From Parasitella parasitica (taxonomy: Eukaryota; Mucoromycota; Mucoromycetes; Mucorales; Mucoraceae), in the NCBI GenBank assembly GCA_025201805.1, contig MU619274.1, positions 154,731-208,212 of the forward strand: a stretch of 53,482 nt of DNA, given 5' to 3'. The translations under genes and the position numbers were made by a program. The notes beneath the pieces were generated by a model. That model was not told the origin of the DNA. It did not search any database and was given only the letters and a program-made list of their open reading frames with translations. This document shows positions 32,728 through 45,722 of the stretch, in pieces; positions within the stretch are counted from its first letter, which is position 1; the number at the start of each line of letters is the position of its first letter.

Positions 32728-34665
32728 AGAACCAGAAGCTTAAGTTTTGTTAATAGAATTACCCTCAATCCCAACCCTAGCCTCTATTTTACTTTCTGTT
32801 TTACATGTTTAGTATTGTGATCACAAAAATGGGAACTCTTGAACTAACATTAAGCATTATTATAAGCAACAATGGTAATAGGGCTTTTCAGTCATTAGCA
32901 AGTAGCAACTTATGAGTTATTTACAAATAACAAGGGGCTATTGCAGCAAACATTGTATTCATTAATAATCCTCTTCTGCTTCCAAATCAATAGGCCACAT
33001 GTTTTTGATTATATTCATATGAAGAAAGGTATACTTGTGGTATCAAAAATACTTACTTTATANNNNNNNNNNNNNNNNNNNNNNNNNNNNNNNNNNNNNN
33101 NNNNNNNNNNNNNNNNNNNNNNNNNNNNNNNNNNNNNNNNNNNNNNNNNNNNNNNNNNNNNNNNNNNNNNNNNNNNNNNNNNNNNNNNNNNNNNNNNNNN
33201 NNNNNNNNNNNNNNNNNNNNNNNNNNNNNNNNNNNNNNNNNNNNNNNNNNNNNNNNNNNNNNNNNNNNNNNNNNNNNNNNNNNNNNNNNNNNNNNNNNNN
33301 NNNNNNNNNNNNNNNNNNNNNNNNNNNNNNNNNNNNNNNNNNNNNNNNNNNNNNNNNNNNNNNNNNNNNNNNNNNNNNNNNNNNNNNNNNNNNNNNNNNN
33401 NNNNNNNNNNNNNNNNNNNNNNNNNNNNNNNNNNNNNNNNNNNNNNNNNNNNNNNNNNNNNNNNNNNNNNNNNNNNNNNNNNNNNNNNNNNNNNNNNNNN
33501 NNNNNNNNNNNNNNNNNNNNNNNNNNNNNNNNNNNNNNNNNNNNNNNNNNNNNNNNNNNNNNNNNNNNNNNNNNNNNNNNNNNNNNNNNNNNNNNNNNNN
33601 NNNNNNNNNNNNNNNNNNNNNNNNNNNNNNNNNNNNNNNNNNNNNNNNNNNNNNNNNNNNNNNNNNNNNNNNNNNNNNNNNNNNNNNNNNNNNNNNNNNN
33701 NNNNNNNNNNNNNNNNNNNNNNNNNNNNNNNNNNNNNNNNNNNNNNNNNNNNNNNNNNNNNNNNNNNNNNNNNNNNNNNNNNNNNNNNNNNNNNNNNNNN
33801 NNNNNNNNNNNNNNNNNNNNNNNNNNNNNNNNNNNNNNNNNNNNNNNNNNNNNNNNNNNNNNNNNNNNNNNNNNNNNNNNNNNNNNNNNNNNNNNNNNNN
33901 NNNNNNNNNNNNNNNNNNNNNNNNNNNNNNNNNNNNNNNNNNNNNNNNNNNNNNNNNNNNNNNNNNNNNNNNNNNNNNNNNNNNNNNNNNNNNNNNNNNN
34001 NNNNNNNNNNNNNNNNNNNNNNNNNNNNNNNNNNNNNNNNNNNNNNNNNNNNNNNNNAAGATATACACTTTTTAACCATTCCAATATTATGGAAAGATGG
34101 CACAGGTTTGACTAGCTGTTCTATTGTGCAAATGGATATAGAGAACCCTGCTAGGTTCTTATCTGACAAGACCTTCTAAACTAGAAGACGCCAGATCAAG
34201 TGAAGGTATAAGAAAATGCCAGAGGAAAGGAAACAATCTACCATCAGGATAACACACCCATTTATAAAAAATTCATCTGTATAGAAATTTTTGAAATCTC
34301 GAGGACATAAAATGTGTTCATATTCAACCTTGCTCCCATTCCTGAATCCAATTAAAGATTTTCGATCCCAAGGCAGCAAACACACTTATATCCAAAATCT
34401 CAGATGTTTGTCTATAGACAACCGTAACCTTTTAAAAACTACTTAGAACTTGAAGATATGATGTAAACAGCATATTTCGCAACAAAGCAATTACTATTTT
34501 TCTCTAAATATGGAAATACCTACTTTCAAATCTTTTTAGCGAGACATTTTGGTTTTTATCAAAAATAAAAGATTTTTTACCAGAAACTCTAATACATACT
34601 ATCACAATCACCATGATCTTTATCATTTACTTGCACTTTTTTTTTTTCAGAAACTGCAAAATGAC
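32728..34665 (+). repeat. dispersed repeat, copy A (interrupted by N gap)
   Basis: About 2 kb of AT-rich non-coding sequence that recurs at 50810-52857 in the same orientation and partly, inverted, at 49985-50260. Shared blocks include CTAGCCTCTATTTTAC, GCATTATTATAAG, TAGGCCACATGTTTTTG, AGATATACACTTTTTAACC, GCCAGAGGAAAGGAAACAATC and, at the 3' end, TTCAGAAACTGCAAAATGACA, after which all copies diverge. No coding function recognised in any copy. Confidence 0.85.
33063..34057. other. assembly gap of 995 N
   Basis: Run of unknown bases inside dispersed repeat copy A. The equivalent interval in copy B (51143-52185) is 1043 nt, so the gap is close to the expected size. All open frames crossing it are artefacts of N. 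Confidence 0.98.
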
Positions 34666-37141
34666 AATACAGCAAATAAAGGTGACCAGTCTTCTTAATT
34701 AAATTGTGATTTTTATGACAAAAGTCCATAATAAATGACAGACCAATTTTAAATAAGAGATTAGAAATATTTCTTGGATCATCAACTGTTTTTATATGCT
34801 TATGCCATGACAGCATATTGTCCGTCTGTAAGAGCATGACCCTGTAATAATTTTTCATGATACTCTACGCACTGTTTTAATTATAATTCCAAGTGTTTTT
34901 GAGCCATTCACAGCCACGCCAACGTTTTCTTTTTCAAGTTTCGTAGATAAAGTATAAAGAAACGCTTACTTTTTTTTTTTTGTATGAAAATAAAGAAACG
35001 CTTACTGCTAGATTATCAAAACGGCGCTAAACAAAAACACCAGCATACTTTTCCAGACAACTTGCGGCCTTCCGCTACGTTCTTGGATTATTTAACTTCC
35101 TGTTTAATTGTAGTAATTGACTCAATCAGTAGCAGTAGCGTTAGCAAGCACATTTCACGTGAAATTTGGGTTTTCTTTTGTTTAGCTTCATATTTGCCGA
35201 TAATAAGCCCACAGCTAAAATTGTCAAGTTGTTACGAACTGTACGATGGTTGTTGGTAATATCTGTCAAAGCAATGATCAGTTGTATTTTCGAATAGTGA
35301 TGAAAGAGCGTATTTTACTTATTTTATTAGAAAAATAAACAAAATGAAAATAGACGATGACTTATGTTTAACGTCGTTACACTATGTATGCTTGAGTAAA
35401 ACAGTTGCTTGCTGTGATTCTTACGATGTTGCTTCAAATGCTTCTGTGAAATGGGTTTCAAAGAAAACCCTCAGGCCAATCATGCGCCTTCAAACCAGGT
35501 CCTGGCTTGTTGATTTTGAACCAGTTGATGTTCTTGGTGCCCAAACCAACATCATCTATTCAACTACATACCACATATGAATACTTCCTTTTAACAAGTA
35601 ACTCATAAATACACCTACCCAGAATATCACAAAGCCACTGTCTTACTCGATCTGTGTACTTGTTGGCTTGGGCGGCGGGAGGAGTAGGTTTGGGACCTTT
35701 TTACAAAGCCTGTTTTCTTTCAACCGTTCTGTTCGACAGTCTTTAATAAGGAAACAATCTGGTTTAGATGGCTTATCATTTAAACCCCATAAATTCACAC
35801 TTTGATGAAATAACTGGCTTAGTTATCTCTTGCTGTGTGATTTATCGAGTTTGTGACATTTTTGGTAGCAGAATACATGGGCAGACAAAAAATGTAAAGG
35901 TCTAAGAAAGAATGAAGGGGTTCAAATAAAAATGAAGTCAATGTAGAAAAAACAAGAAGGTATAATCTTTTACTGACATATAAATGAGTATTATTGTATT
36001 ACACTAAAGGTTCTGATAATTTCTAGAGCAGCTACATTAACAAAATACTCGTGTATTTATATGCTCATGTTCCTTTCCACGTTAAAGGAATACAATCATC
36101 AATAAGATAAATGGTATTGTAGACAATGTATGGACTCTAACTATTGACATCTTGTAGCAGACATCACAGAGCATAAATAAAATATTATTATCTTTTAGAT
36201 TATTTAATCATATCTTTTACAATGTGAAAAAATACAACATGATGAACTAACTCCAAAGTATGGTGATACGGTTGTTTGACCTCGGATAAGAAACCGTAGT
36301 AAAAAAGTTAAGTAGGTGTAATATAGAGTATCACGCCACCACATTACAAAAATAATTATTGCTTAAGAGGTTGCCATAAGCAAGTGTGATCAAATGATGA
36401 GATTGAACATCTTGCTTCGTGAAGCAGTGCAGACCAGCTTGTAATGAATATTAATGCAACGTCGTGTTCTTTTCCATATTATTTGATGAGAATCATGGCT
36501 TTTACAATATCACTCGGTGGCATTCTGTGAGGGTGATATTAGTGATATTTCAAAATTTCTCGAAGGTTAGTAACAAGCTTCTCCTGGATGCTTATACCAG
36601 ATGTGTAACTTAAAGACTTTTTATTTAAAAGTGAGTTTCGCTTTACAAGCCCTACTAATACCATATAGGCTTCCAGTTCATCCATTATTGGACATATAGT
36701 AGACTGTTACTTCGTTCTCCTACATATTACATCACCAAGATCTACGATCAACTCGATGTTGTTGTATTCAGTTGAAATTGTTCCCAAATCCATGATCTCG
36801 CCACAGTATCGTTTGATACTTGAAGATTGAAAGTGAACGTAATCTACTTGGTTTTAACTATTTATTATGACCTGTTACACTACAACAATATGAAATTAAA
36901 GGGGTTGTTTAAATTTGATTTGGAAATATTCATAAATTAAAGATGAACGGTTCGAGACCAAGTAACAAACAAAGCGGATATTGGATTTTGCTAATTAACT
37001 ATCATTGTTTTGCATACATACAAATAGCATCAATTAACAGGTTTCGTTTTCCCCCTTTCCTTTCGTTCCTTTCTTTCCTTTCTTTCCTTTCACTTTTTAT
37101 TTTAAATACAAATCAACTTCAAAGCTGGTTCTTTTTCTAGA
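34666..37141. other. 2.5-kb gene-free stretch
   Basis: No gene recognised. Two plus-strand frames (34984-35259 and 35344-35580) have no family motif, no introns and no promoter features, and are left out. A CTTTC/CCTTT microsatellite lies at 37055-37095, just before the next gene. Confidence 0.4.
37055..37095 (+). repeat. pyrimidine microsatellite
   Basis: CCTTTCTTTC-type units repeated several times, about 50 bp upstream of the next ATG; likely a promoter pyrimidine tract. Confidence 0.6.
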
Positions 37142-38400
37142 ATGGTGACGGTAGCGAAAATTGTATGTAAATATTTGTAGATGATAGTTCGTAAACAAGA
37201 CACTAAATATCAGGTACATGTAGATTGGTCGTGTTACAGAAACAAAATGGTCAAAGCTATACATTGCAATGGCGACTTGTCAATGTATTATCATCATAGC
37301 GCTTCAGGCAGCGATCTGCTACCTCAACACATATCAAGCGCATCTATTACCTGAACCTACAACTGACAGTGCACTGACGGCAAGCTCCACAGCCGACGAT
37401 TATCTTCCACTGAGAGCTGCTGATCGTCTGGGCCGCATTAAATGGGAAAACATTGCATTTATGGGCTTTCAAGTGTGGTTTCTAGGCATGGCATTTGATG
37501 CTGTAAGTATTTGTTTTGAGTCTTCTAAAAAAGTGTATAAAACTCATGTTTTCCTAATAGACGGTCTACCAAAATACGGCTGAGATCTTAGCCTTGGCTA
37601 TTTTGAATGTTCTTTGTGCTATTTTAGGTGCTTTACAGGTCGTAGATGGCGTCAAATGGCTCGATCGATTACTGCATACGGACTATTCTGTGGACGCATT
37701 AGCCATGGCACAAAAAATTGAAATTTCACTGTCTGTAGTCATCCTGTCGTTTGCTGTCATCATGTCGTTTCTCAGCTATCAAATGTCAAAACAGTTTGGT
37801 TGGAACATTTACAAAAAGATTGGCGCAGACGTGCAAATTCAAAAGATGTATCGCATGTTTCAGTTCTTTGTATTGTCCCTCAAGATCGACATCTTTACAC
37901 AATTCATGGTCTCTGTCTTTTATCTGATGCAATTTGCCTTAAAGCAGGGTATTATGTGGGAAACCATCGTTCAAGTCATTGCTACCGTTTTTATTATACC
38001 ATTTCTATATTTTGCTAGAACAGCTGTAAGTACATATATGCAACTATAATTTATCATCGCATTGACAAATATTTGTATGACATAATAGGGTAGCACTGAG
38101 AGTAAACCGAGAATGATCATGTTCATCTTGTTTGAATGCCTCGTTTTATTCCACTTTGCTTTGATCTTTTCACAGACATTGCAGCCAAACAACAATTGGT
38201 ATACTTGGATTTGCTTGATTTGCATTGGCGTTGCTTTCGCCCTAGTTTCTTGCATTCTAGGTATTATTTGTATGCTCAACTTTGGCAAAGGTCTTAAGCC
38301 ATTTGTTCAAAGAGGAAGCATCAAAGCAAGGATGGATATTGAAAACAACGTCTTACAAAAACAAAAGGCCCATCAAAGCTGGCAAATCGATGACGATTAA
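37142..38400 (+). CDS. multi-span membrane protein, UPF0658 Golgi family-like
   Basis: Exons 37142-37162, 37224-37502, 37561-38025, 38089-38400; 358 residues. The first exon is only 21 nt (MVTVAKI) and is required to give an ATG in frame with IGRVTETKWSKLY. Seven to eight hydrophobic segments are visible: IAMATCQCIIIIALQAAICYL, the FMGFQVWFLGMAF block, ALAILNVLCAILGALQVV, LSVVILSFAVIMSFLS, DIFTQFMVSVFYLMQF, VIATVFIIPFLYFA, MFILFECLVLFHFALIFS, and CLICIGVAFALVSCILGIIC. WENIAFMGFQVWFLGMAF and the ARTA/stalk spacing recall the fungal UPF0658 Golgi membrane proteins (S. pombe C1952.10c type). Function is unknown. The C-terminus is charged and cytosolic-looking (QKQKAHQSWQIDDD). Confidence 0.78.
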
Positions 38401-38671
38401 AAGAAAAATACCACCTTGTCTATAACCCATCTATATAACACTTTTTCTATATATATATATACACACTTTCTGTTCAACTGCATCAAAAACCTCATTGTCA
38501 TCGTTAAAAAAATAAAAATCGTCGCTGGTCGATCTTTCTCGTAACGTAATAAATTGTAATGGTCATTTAAAATTAACTCAGGCTATTGCAATGGCAAGCC
38601 ATTGATAAACTGCATGACTAAACTTCAGAAGGTATACATTGTTATATACATGTCTTTATTCAATTTTCCAA
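38401..38671. other. convergent 3' intergenic spacer
   Basis: Between convergent stops; holds a TA dinucleotide run at about 38448-38461 and A-rich sequence with AATAAA-like words for both genes. Confidence 0.4.
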
Positions 38672-40491
38672 CTAGATACCACCCATATTGATATATTTGA
38701 TGTTCATGTAATCATCCAGACCAAATTGACTTCCCTCACGACCGAGACCAGACTCCTTGACGCCACCAAAGGGGGTGTAGCAACTAGAGATGATACCAGT
38801 ATTAACACCGACCATGCCAGTCTCTAATTGCTCAGCAACACGCCAGCAGCGGCCCACATCACGGCTGAAAAAGTAACTAGCCAAGCCGAAAGGTGTATCA
38901 TTAGCAAGAGCAACTACATCACTCTCATTTTCAAAGGAAAACAAAGCAGCAACAGGGCCAAATGTTTCTTCGCTGTGAATCTTCATCTCAGTTGTCATGT
39001 TGCATAGCACAGTGGGCTCGAAAAAGTTGCCACCCTTGTGCTTGCCACCAGCCAAGATTTCTGCACCTTTTTCAACAGCATCCTTGACATGAGAAGTTAC
39101 CTTGTCAATTCCCTTGGAGTTGATGAGAGGTCCATGTGTTGTATTGGCGTTAAAACCATGACCGATTTGAAATTGCTTGACTTTTTCTGCGAGACAAGTA
39201 GAGAATGCCTTGTAGGCTCCCTTTTGGACGTAGATACGGTTGGCAGAAACGCATGTTTGGCCAGTTCCTCTGAATTTACAGGCAATAATAGCTATGAAAA
39301 AAGAGTTGAGTACATCAACGCACACAAACACATAGATATACCCACCTTCAACGGCAGCAGAAACATCAGCATCATCAAATACAATAAAAGCGGCATTACC
39401 ACCAAGCTCCATGGAGACCTTCTTCATGGTACCTGATGATTGAGACATCAAAAGCTTACCCACAGCAGTCTATGGTGCATTTCGGTGAATAAGGTGGTGT
39501 TTGTTAGTATTGTGTATTGTAAATACTTACCGAACCAGTGAAGGAAATCTTCTTGACAATAGGATTGGTACATAATTCCTTACCAACATCGGCAACATGC
39601 TTATCAGTGGGCACAATGTTGACAACACCAGCGGGGATGCCAACACGTTTAGCAAGTTCGGCTAAAGCCAATGCAGAGTAAGGAGTTTCGGCGCCAGGTT
39701 TTATAACAACAGTACAGCCAGCAGCCAAAGCAGCACCTACTTTACGAGTTATCATGGCAGCAGGGAAATCTACGATTTAATTTGATGAGCGTGAGTATAA
39801 TTAACCCAGCAAGTTTACATAAATGCACATAAACTTACTCCAAGGGGTAATAATGCCAACCACGCCAACAGGTTGCTTGATAGTGACAAAACGTTGGCCA
39901 GGCATATGTGAGGGAATTACTGTGCCATAAGCACGAACAGCTTCTTCTCCGAACCATTCAAAGAAAGAAGCAGCATAGGCAACTTCACCTTTAGCTTCGG
40001 GCAGAGTCTTGCCATTTTCCCAAGTCAAGATGGTGGCCAAATCATCTTGGTTGTCCATCATGGCACGATACCATTTAAGCAAAAGATCATGACGTTCCTT
40101 ACCAGTTGTCTTGGACCAAGACCTAAAAGCATCGGAAGCAAATTGGATAGCCTCTTTAGTTTCTTTGCTGCCCATGTCTGGCAGTTTACCGATCTCCTTG
40201 TCAGTCGCAGGATCAAGCACTGTGAATGTCTCTGTGACATTTTTGTTAGTCCATTCATTGTTGATAAAGGCAGCATCCTTGAACAAGGAAGGATCTTTAA
40301 GCTGAGCTCGTTTCAATGTTAGAAGGCCATGTTTTCATGAGTACGTGAGTAAAGCAAACCTTGGGAATGTCAACAGAAGTGACAAAGGACTTGAGAGCAG
40401 TGGCAGACATTGAGAATTTTCTTACGGTTGTAGTACGAGTTGGATTTAAACAGGCTTTTATGTATGAATTCTGCAAGGCAGATCTTATCAT
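38672..40491 (-). CDS. UGA2: succinate-semialdehyde dehydrogenase (NAD(P)+)
   Basis: Oxidises succinic semialdehyde to succinate at the end of GABA catabolism. Exons 40491-40360, 40301-39839, 39769-39531, 39469-39346, 39291-38672; 525 residues. The first ~45 residues ([19 protein letters not shown], many Arg/Ser/Thr, no acid) form a mitochondrial presequence. The ALDH fold shows [44 protein letters not shown], the general base Glu in [11 protein letters not shown], catalytic Cys in [25 protein letters not shown] and [16 protein letters not shown]. All match the SSADH (GabD) subfamily. The ATG at 40491 was chosen because it starts the presequence; the frame continues upstream but without conserved features. 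It faces away from the seven-span gene. Confidence 0.95.
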
Positions 40492-42521
40492 TATTATATC
40501 CAGGTTCAAAAAGAAAAGAAAAAAGACAGGTGTAGGGCCTTTTTTATTCCTCTTTGATGAACCATTAGTACGTGTGAAATGCGGTTGTTGAACCTTATTA
40601 TTCAACACATTTTGATAGCATTAGTCATGTTGAGCGAATCAATAGCTGATTCTATCATCATATACCGTCACTGTTTTTAGCCCTATGTTGGGAATTCAAA
40701 TGGTATACTGTACATCAGAGGTACCGCATTAACCGTGATTATGTTTTTATTTCCTGCAAGTCAATGTTATATAAAAGTAGCAGCAATAATGTTGTAGAAT
40801 GCTTAATACACATCAAGTTCCCAGGAAACCAAATTTTGTACTTCACCGGAATTAATTGTAAATGCAAGTTCAGCAGAATAAAGTAACATTGCACCTTTTT
40901 TAAATGATTCTCCAAGTAGCAGTGAACAGCTTTACTGTACGAGTATATAGCCTCATTTACAAATTATAACATTTGCTGCTGTCGGTAAAATTTGATCGAA
41001 TCCTGCTGGAATGTAATGAAATCTAATTGTGGGACCATGGAAATAGGTGCCCTCCGCTATTAATCGTGGACTGTGTCTATCATATCATAAACATCTCCAA
41101 TCAAAATCATTCGTGATTTGGCAACTTTGAAGTGTGTATAATGCACTCTCGGACCCTTATCTGAAGCGCAAGCAGTTTGTGAAGTTTTACATATCATTTT
41201 TGCTACCATGACAGAGGCGGAATGAACCAAAAATACTTGACACTTTATATCATGATATTTTCAAGCTTGAAGTTCTTCATCTTCTCTCGGGCTTTATATA
41301 AAAACTTGTTGCCTATAGGTTATCCTGGCTTTTGGCCAGAAACGGCTTGAGAAAAGCATACTTTTTGATGCATATTCCAAAATGAACAAATTTCATGATA
41401 TCAAGCTCCATTGAACCCTCAAACTGACGACGCTAAAAGCAGCCATCATACACAAGTTATAACTAAGTTAAAGCGCCTTGCAACAACTATTCCAATGTAA
41501 GACAATGTATCGTTAAGCCAAAACAAGGCTCTAAAAATGCATTTGTGACATTAAATGTAGGGAAAGATAAAGCTGCCTCCAAACACTTTTTAGGGTGAGC
41601 GTTTTGAACCATGAGATCTCTTGTTTGCTGCAAATTTTAAGTCTATATCTTCTTTTGTTTGTCTTGTTTGGTAAAGACCTATACTAGATTATCTCCTGTA
41701 ACGGCTTTTGGCCAATAATTTGTCATGTTTATCATGCAAAGTACACATTTGATGAAAGTGGGGAGAGACAACAACACACATTGAGAGAGAGTATGTGTGC
41801 GGGTGTGTGATTCTCCGCATTCCTTTCCATGATATCCTTAGATGTAGACTAACGCGCCAAATGACTGTGTGCCCTATCTTTTCTGATTTTATGCAACACA
41901 TAGTGGAGAGCAAATTTCAGACAAGATTCTCCATTGATTTGCCACGAACTACAAAACGGTTCAAACATAATCCATATTATTAATTTCGATATTTGGTCTC
42001 CAGCACTATGTAAAAAGCATTTCCAGTAACGTATTGTGGTTCCTGAGATGGTAATCAATGTGTGTATGCCCAAGTATCCCGGTCGAAAGCACTCCTAAAA
42101 CAAAAAGCATATGTAATAATATGTCGTGATTTGCAAACCCAGAACGCCGACACTTTAACCCTCATAAAGAAGCTGTGTTTTATTCCTTTTTAGTCGAACA
42201 AAAGGATTTCCTAATAGAGTTCCTTACATATCTTCGTCCAATTTTGACGCACGGCACCCTCAAAAGACCTGAAGTAAGTAAAAGAGAAACTAATGAAAAT
42301 ACAGTGTCCGTGTTGACCGAGACAAGAATTTTTGTATTAAGTGCTTGTTTATTTTCATTGTGTCATGATACAAGCAGACGAAAGCCTAAAGTTGGTACTT
42401 CAGTCCAGCGCAAGTACATCAGCAGTGTTCTGATTTTACCCTAAAAGAAGATTCTCACAAACAAATATAATTCATGTATATCAATGAGGAGAAAGAGCGA
42501 TGTGCAGAAGAAAGATTAATG
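40492..42521. other. 2-kb gene-free region
   Basis: Promoter side of the dehydrogenase gene and a long AT-rich spacer. Short frames at 41689-42073 and 42175-42444 show no motif. No RNA gene recognised. Confidence 0.4.
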
Positions 42522-42530
42522 TATAAAAGG
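42522..42530 (+). promoter_or_regulatory. TATA box of seven-span protein gene
   Basis: TATAAAAGG lies 75 bp before the chosen ATG and inside a frame that would otherwise extend the protein, supporting the downstream start. Confidence 0.5.
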
Positions 42531-42596
42531 CTTATACAAATCCTCTTTTTCTTTCTTTTATACAACCATATCTCTGCATTATTAATATTTCCCATC

Positions 42597-44010
42597 ATGG
42601 AATTTACACCATCAGTTCTGGATTTCGAGGCTGCTAAATATATTGAAACTTTTGCAAATATTACAGCAGAAAACGTCCGTTATGATTACCTGAATGCTTC
42701 AACAAAACAGTACTTTCGACACACAACACTTGCTATTGCATATATGAGTGTATGTCTTGGTTGTACTGTATGGCAATTAATGGCTGCAGTTGAGCTGGTT
42801 GTCAAGGCTCGAAAAGTCCTTCATTTTGCTGTCCTCTTCGAGACCATCTTGTCCTTTATTGTCATCTCTTGCAGTGTCCTGAATCCATTATCTGATGTCT
42901 CTTGCGAAGTTGTAGGTTACATATATAAATCTAAATTTTCTTTTCTTACTAAAAAGCATTTTGCACATGTAGCGCTTCTGGATCTCCATTATTTCTGTTA
43001 CTCTTGGTGGATGCTGTATCCAATCTATTTTGCTATACAAGGCATATATCTGCTATGATCGTGCTAAATGGCTCCTCATCATAGGCTCTATCATTAATGC
43101 AGGTTATATTGCTTTAACCTTTGTCTACGGCACACTAGGAAAGATGCCTACTTATAAGGATTTCATAGGAAATTGTGTTGTAAGTGTATAGTTGTCTCAA
43201 GTATATATTAGTGAATTAGAACTAACTGTATTGTACACAGATGCTAAACTGTAAGTCTTAAAGATGTGTATACAAGAAACTCGTCAATTTAATGTATATT
43301 CAATTCTGTAATAGTGGAATGGCCAGCCTTGGCTAAATTAAGTCTCGATATTGCTAGTAATGCCTTTTTAACAATTGCTTTTGTATTGGTTATCTACCGT
43401 CATTATCGTGTCTTTGGAAACAGCCTTCAGAAATCATTAATATCTAGTGGTGTCATCTTTTCGTAAAGTATCCTAATCATATAAAAGACATTCACCTAGA
43501 CTGACATTTCTTTTAGTGTTGGTGTCATTGCTGCTAATATCTTTACGGCCATTTTGATCTCTTGTAGAGCAATGGGAGGATTATCTGCAGACTTGTATTC
43601 TTTTGAATGTATGTCTTTTTTGCGAATTGTACCACTTGAAAAAAAAACTAAACGAAATTATTCTAGGGGTTATTACGAGCTATTTGCTAATTAAACAATT
43701 TTCAGTCAACAAAAACAAGACGAGTGACAGTTCAAGTGAAGAAGACGATGGCGATGACGAAGAAGGACAAGAAGAGACACAATACAAAAGGTCAATGTCA
43801 TCTAAAAGCAGCCTTGACATGGCTGATACAACCAATGGTAACAACAACAACAGTGGTAGCAACAAGGCTGTACAAAGTCAGCATGATGTTGATCTCGAAA
43901 AGGCTGATAGTCCTACAAGCCGATTCTCTGACGGTTATATCTCTAACGTAACCACTGTCAATCAAAGCTACACATCCACACTTAAACACCCTCGACCTTC
44001 TGGGCAGTAG
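42597..44010 (+). CDS. seven-transmembrane protein, GPCR-like topology, function unknown
   Basis: Six exons (42597-42911, 42973-43179, 43241-43250, 43315-43462, 43517-43608, 43666-44010) give 371 residues. The N-terminus (~45 residues) has two N-glycosylation sites (N21-I-T and N33-A-S) and no signal peptide. Seven hydrophobic stretches follow (for example LAIAYMSVCLGCTVWQL, FAVLFETILSFIVISC, FWISIISVTLGGCCIQSILL, LLIIGSIINAGYIALTFVYG, IASNAFLTIAFVLVIYRHY, GVIFSVGVIAANIFTAILIS, WVITSYLLIKQF). The C-terminal ~100 residues are hydrophilic with an acidic block (SSSEEDDGDDEEG), poly-Asn and many Ser. N-out topology and size fit a receptor, but no known fungal GPCR class motif was recognised. Exon 3 is a 10-nt microexon; without it the frame breaks. 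Confidence 0.78.
43241..43250 (+). other. 10-nt microexon
   Basis: ATGCTAAACT sits between a TTGTACACAG acceptor and a GTAAGT donor. Inclusion gives VMLNLEWPA and keeps the following exon in frame; skipping shifts it. Confidence 0.75.
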
Positions 44011-44198
44011 TTTCCGATCACGGTCACCCTTTTTTATTGGGTTTTTTTCCATTGACATTTGGCACTCTTTCTTTCCTCACTTAATCAAGACACGTTAATA
44101 TAATCATTGAACAAAGATCAGTTCATTTACTCTTATAACTTATTTAATAAATTTCATTTGAAAATACTCGATTTGATTGAATCAAGTTTACTGATCAC

Positions 44199-45606
<1,408 letters not shown>

Positions 45607-45722
45607 GAAAGAGAAAGAAGGCCAAACACAAATAAAGAACAAACATATTTATATATGTATATTTATATAGTTTTATATACAAAACAAACGACAAAAAAGA
45701 AAGGGTATTATGATATGTATAG

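Noticed and set aside
32941-34179. Long open frames on both strands across the N run
   Set aside because: They consist almost wholly of unknown residues; no stop can occur in N.
34984-35580. Two plus-strand frames (91 and 78 codons)
   Set aside because: No recognised motif, no intron or promoter context; typical of chance in AT-rich DNA.
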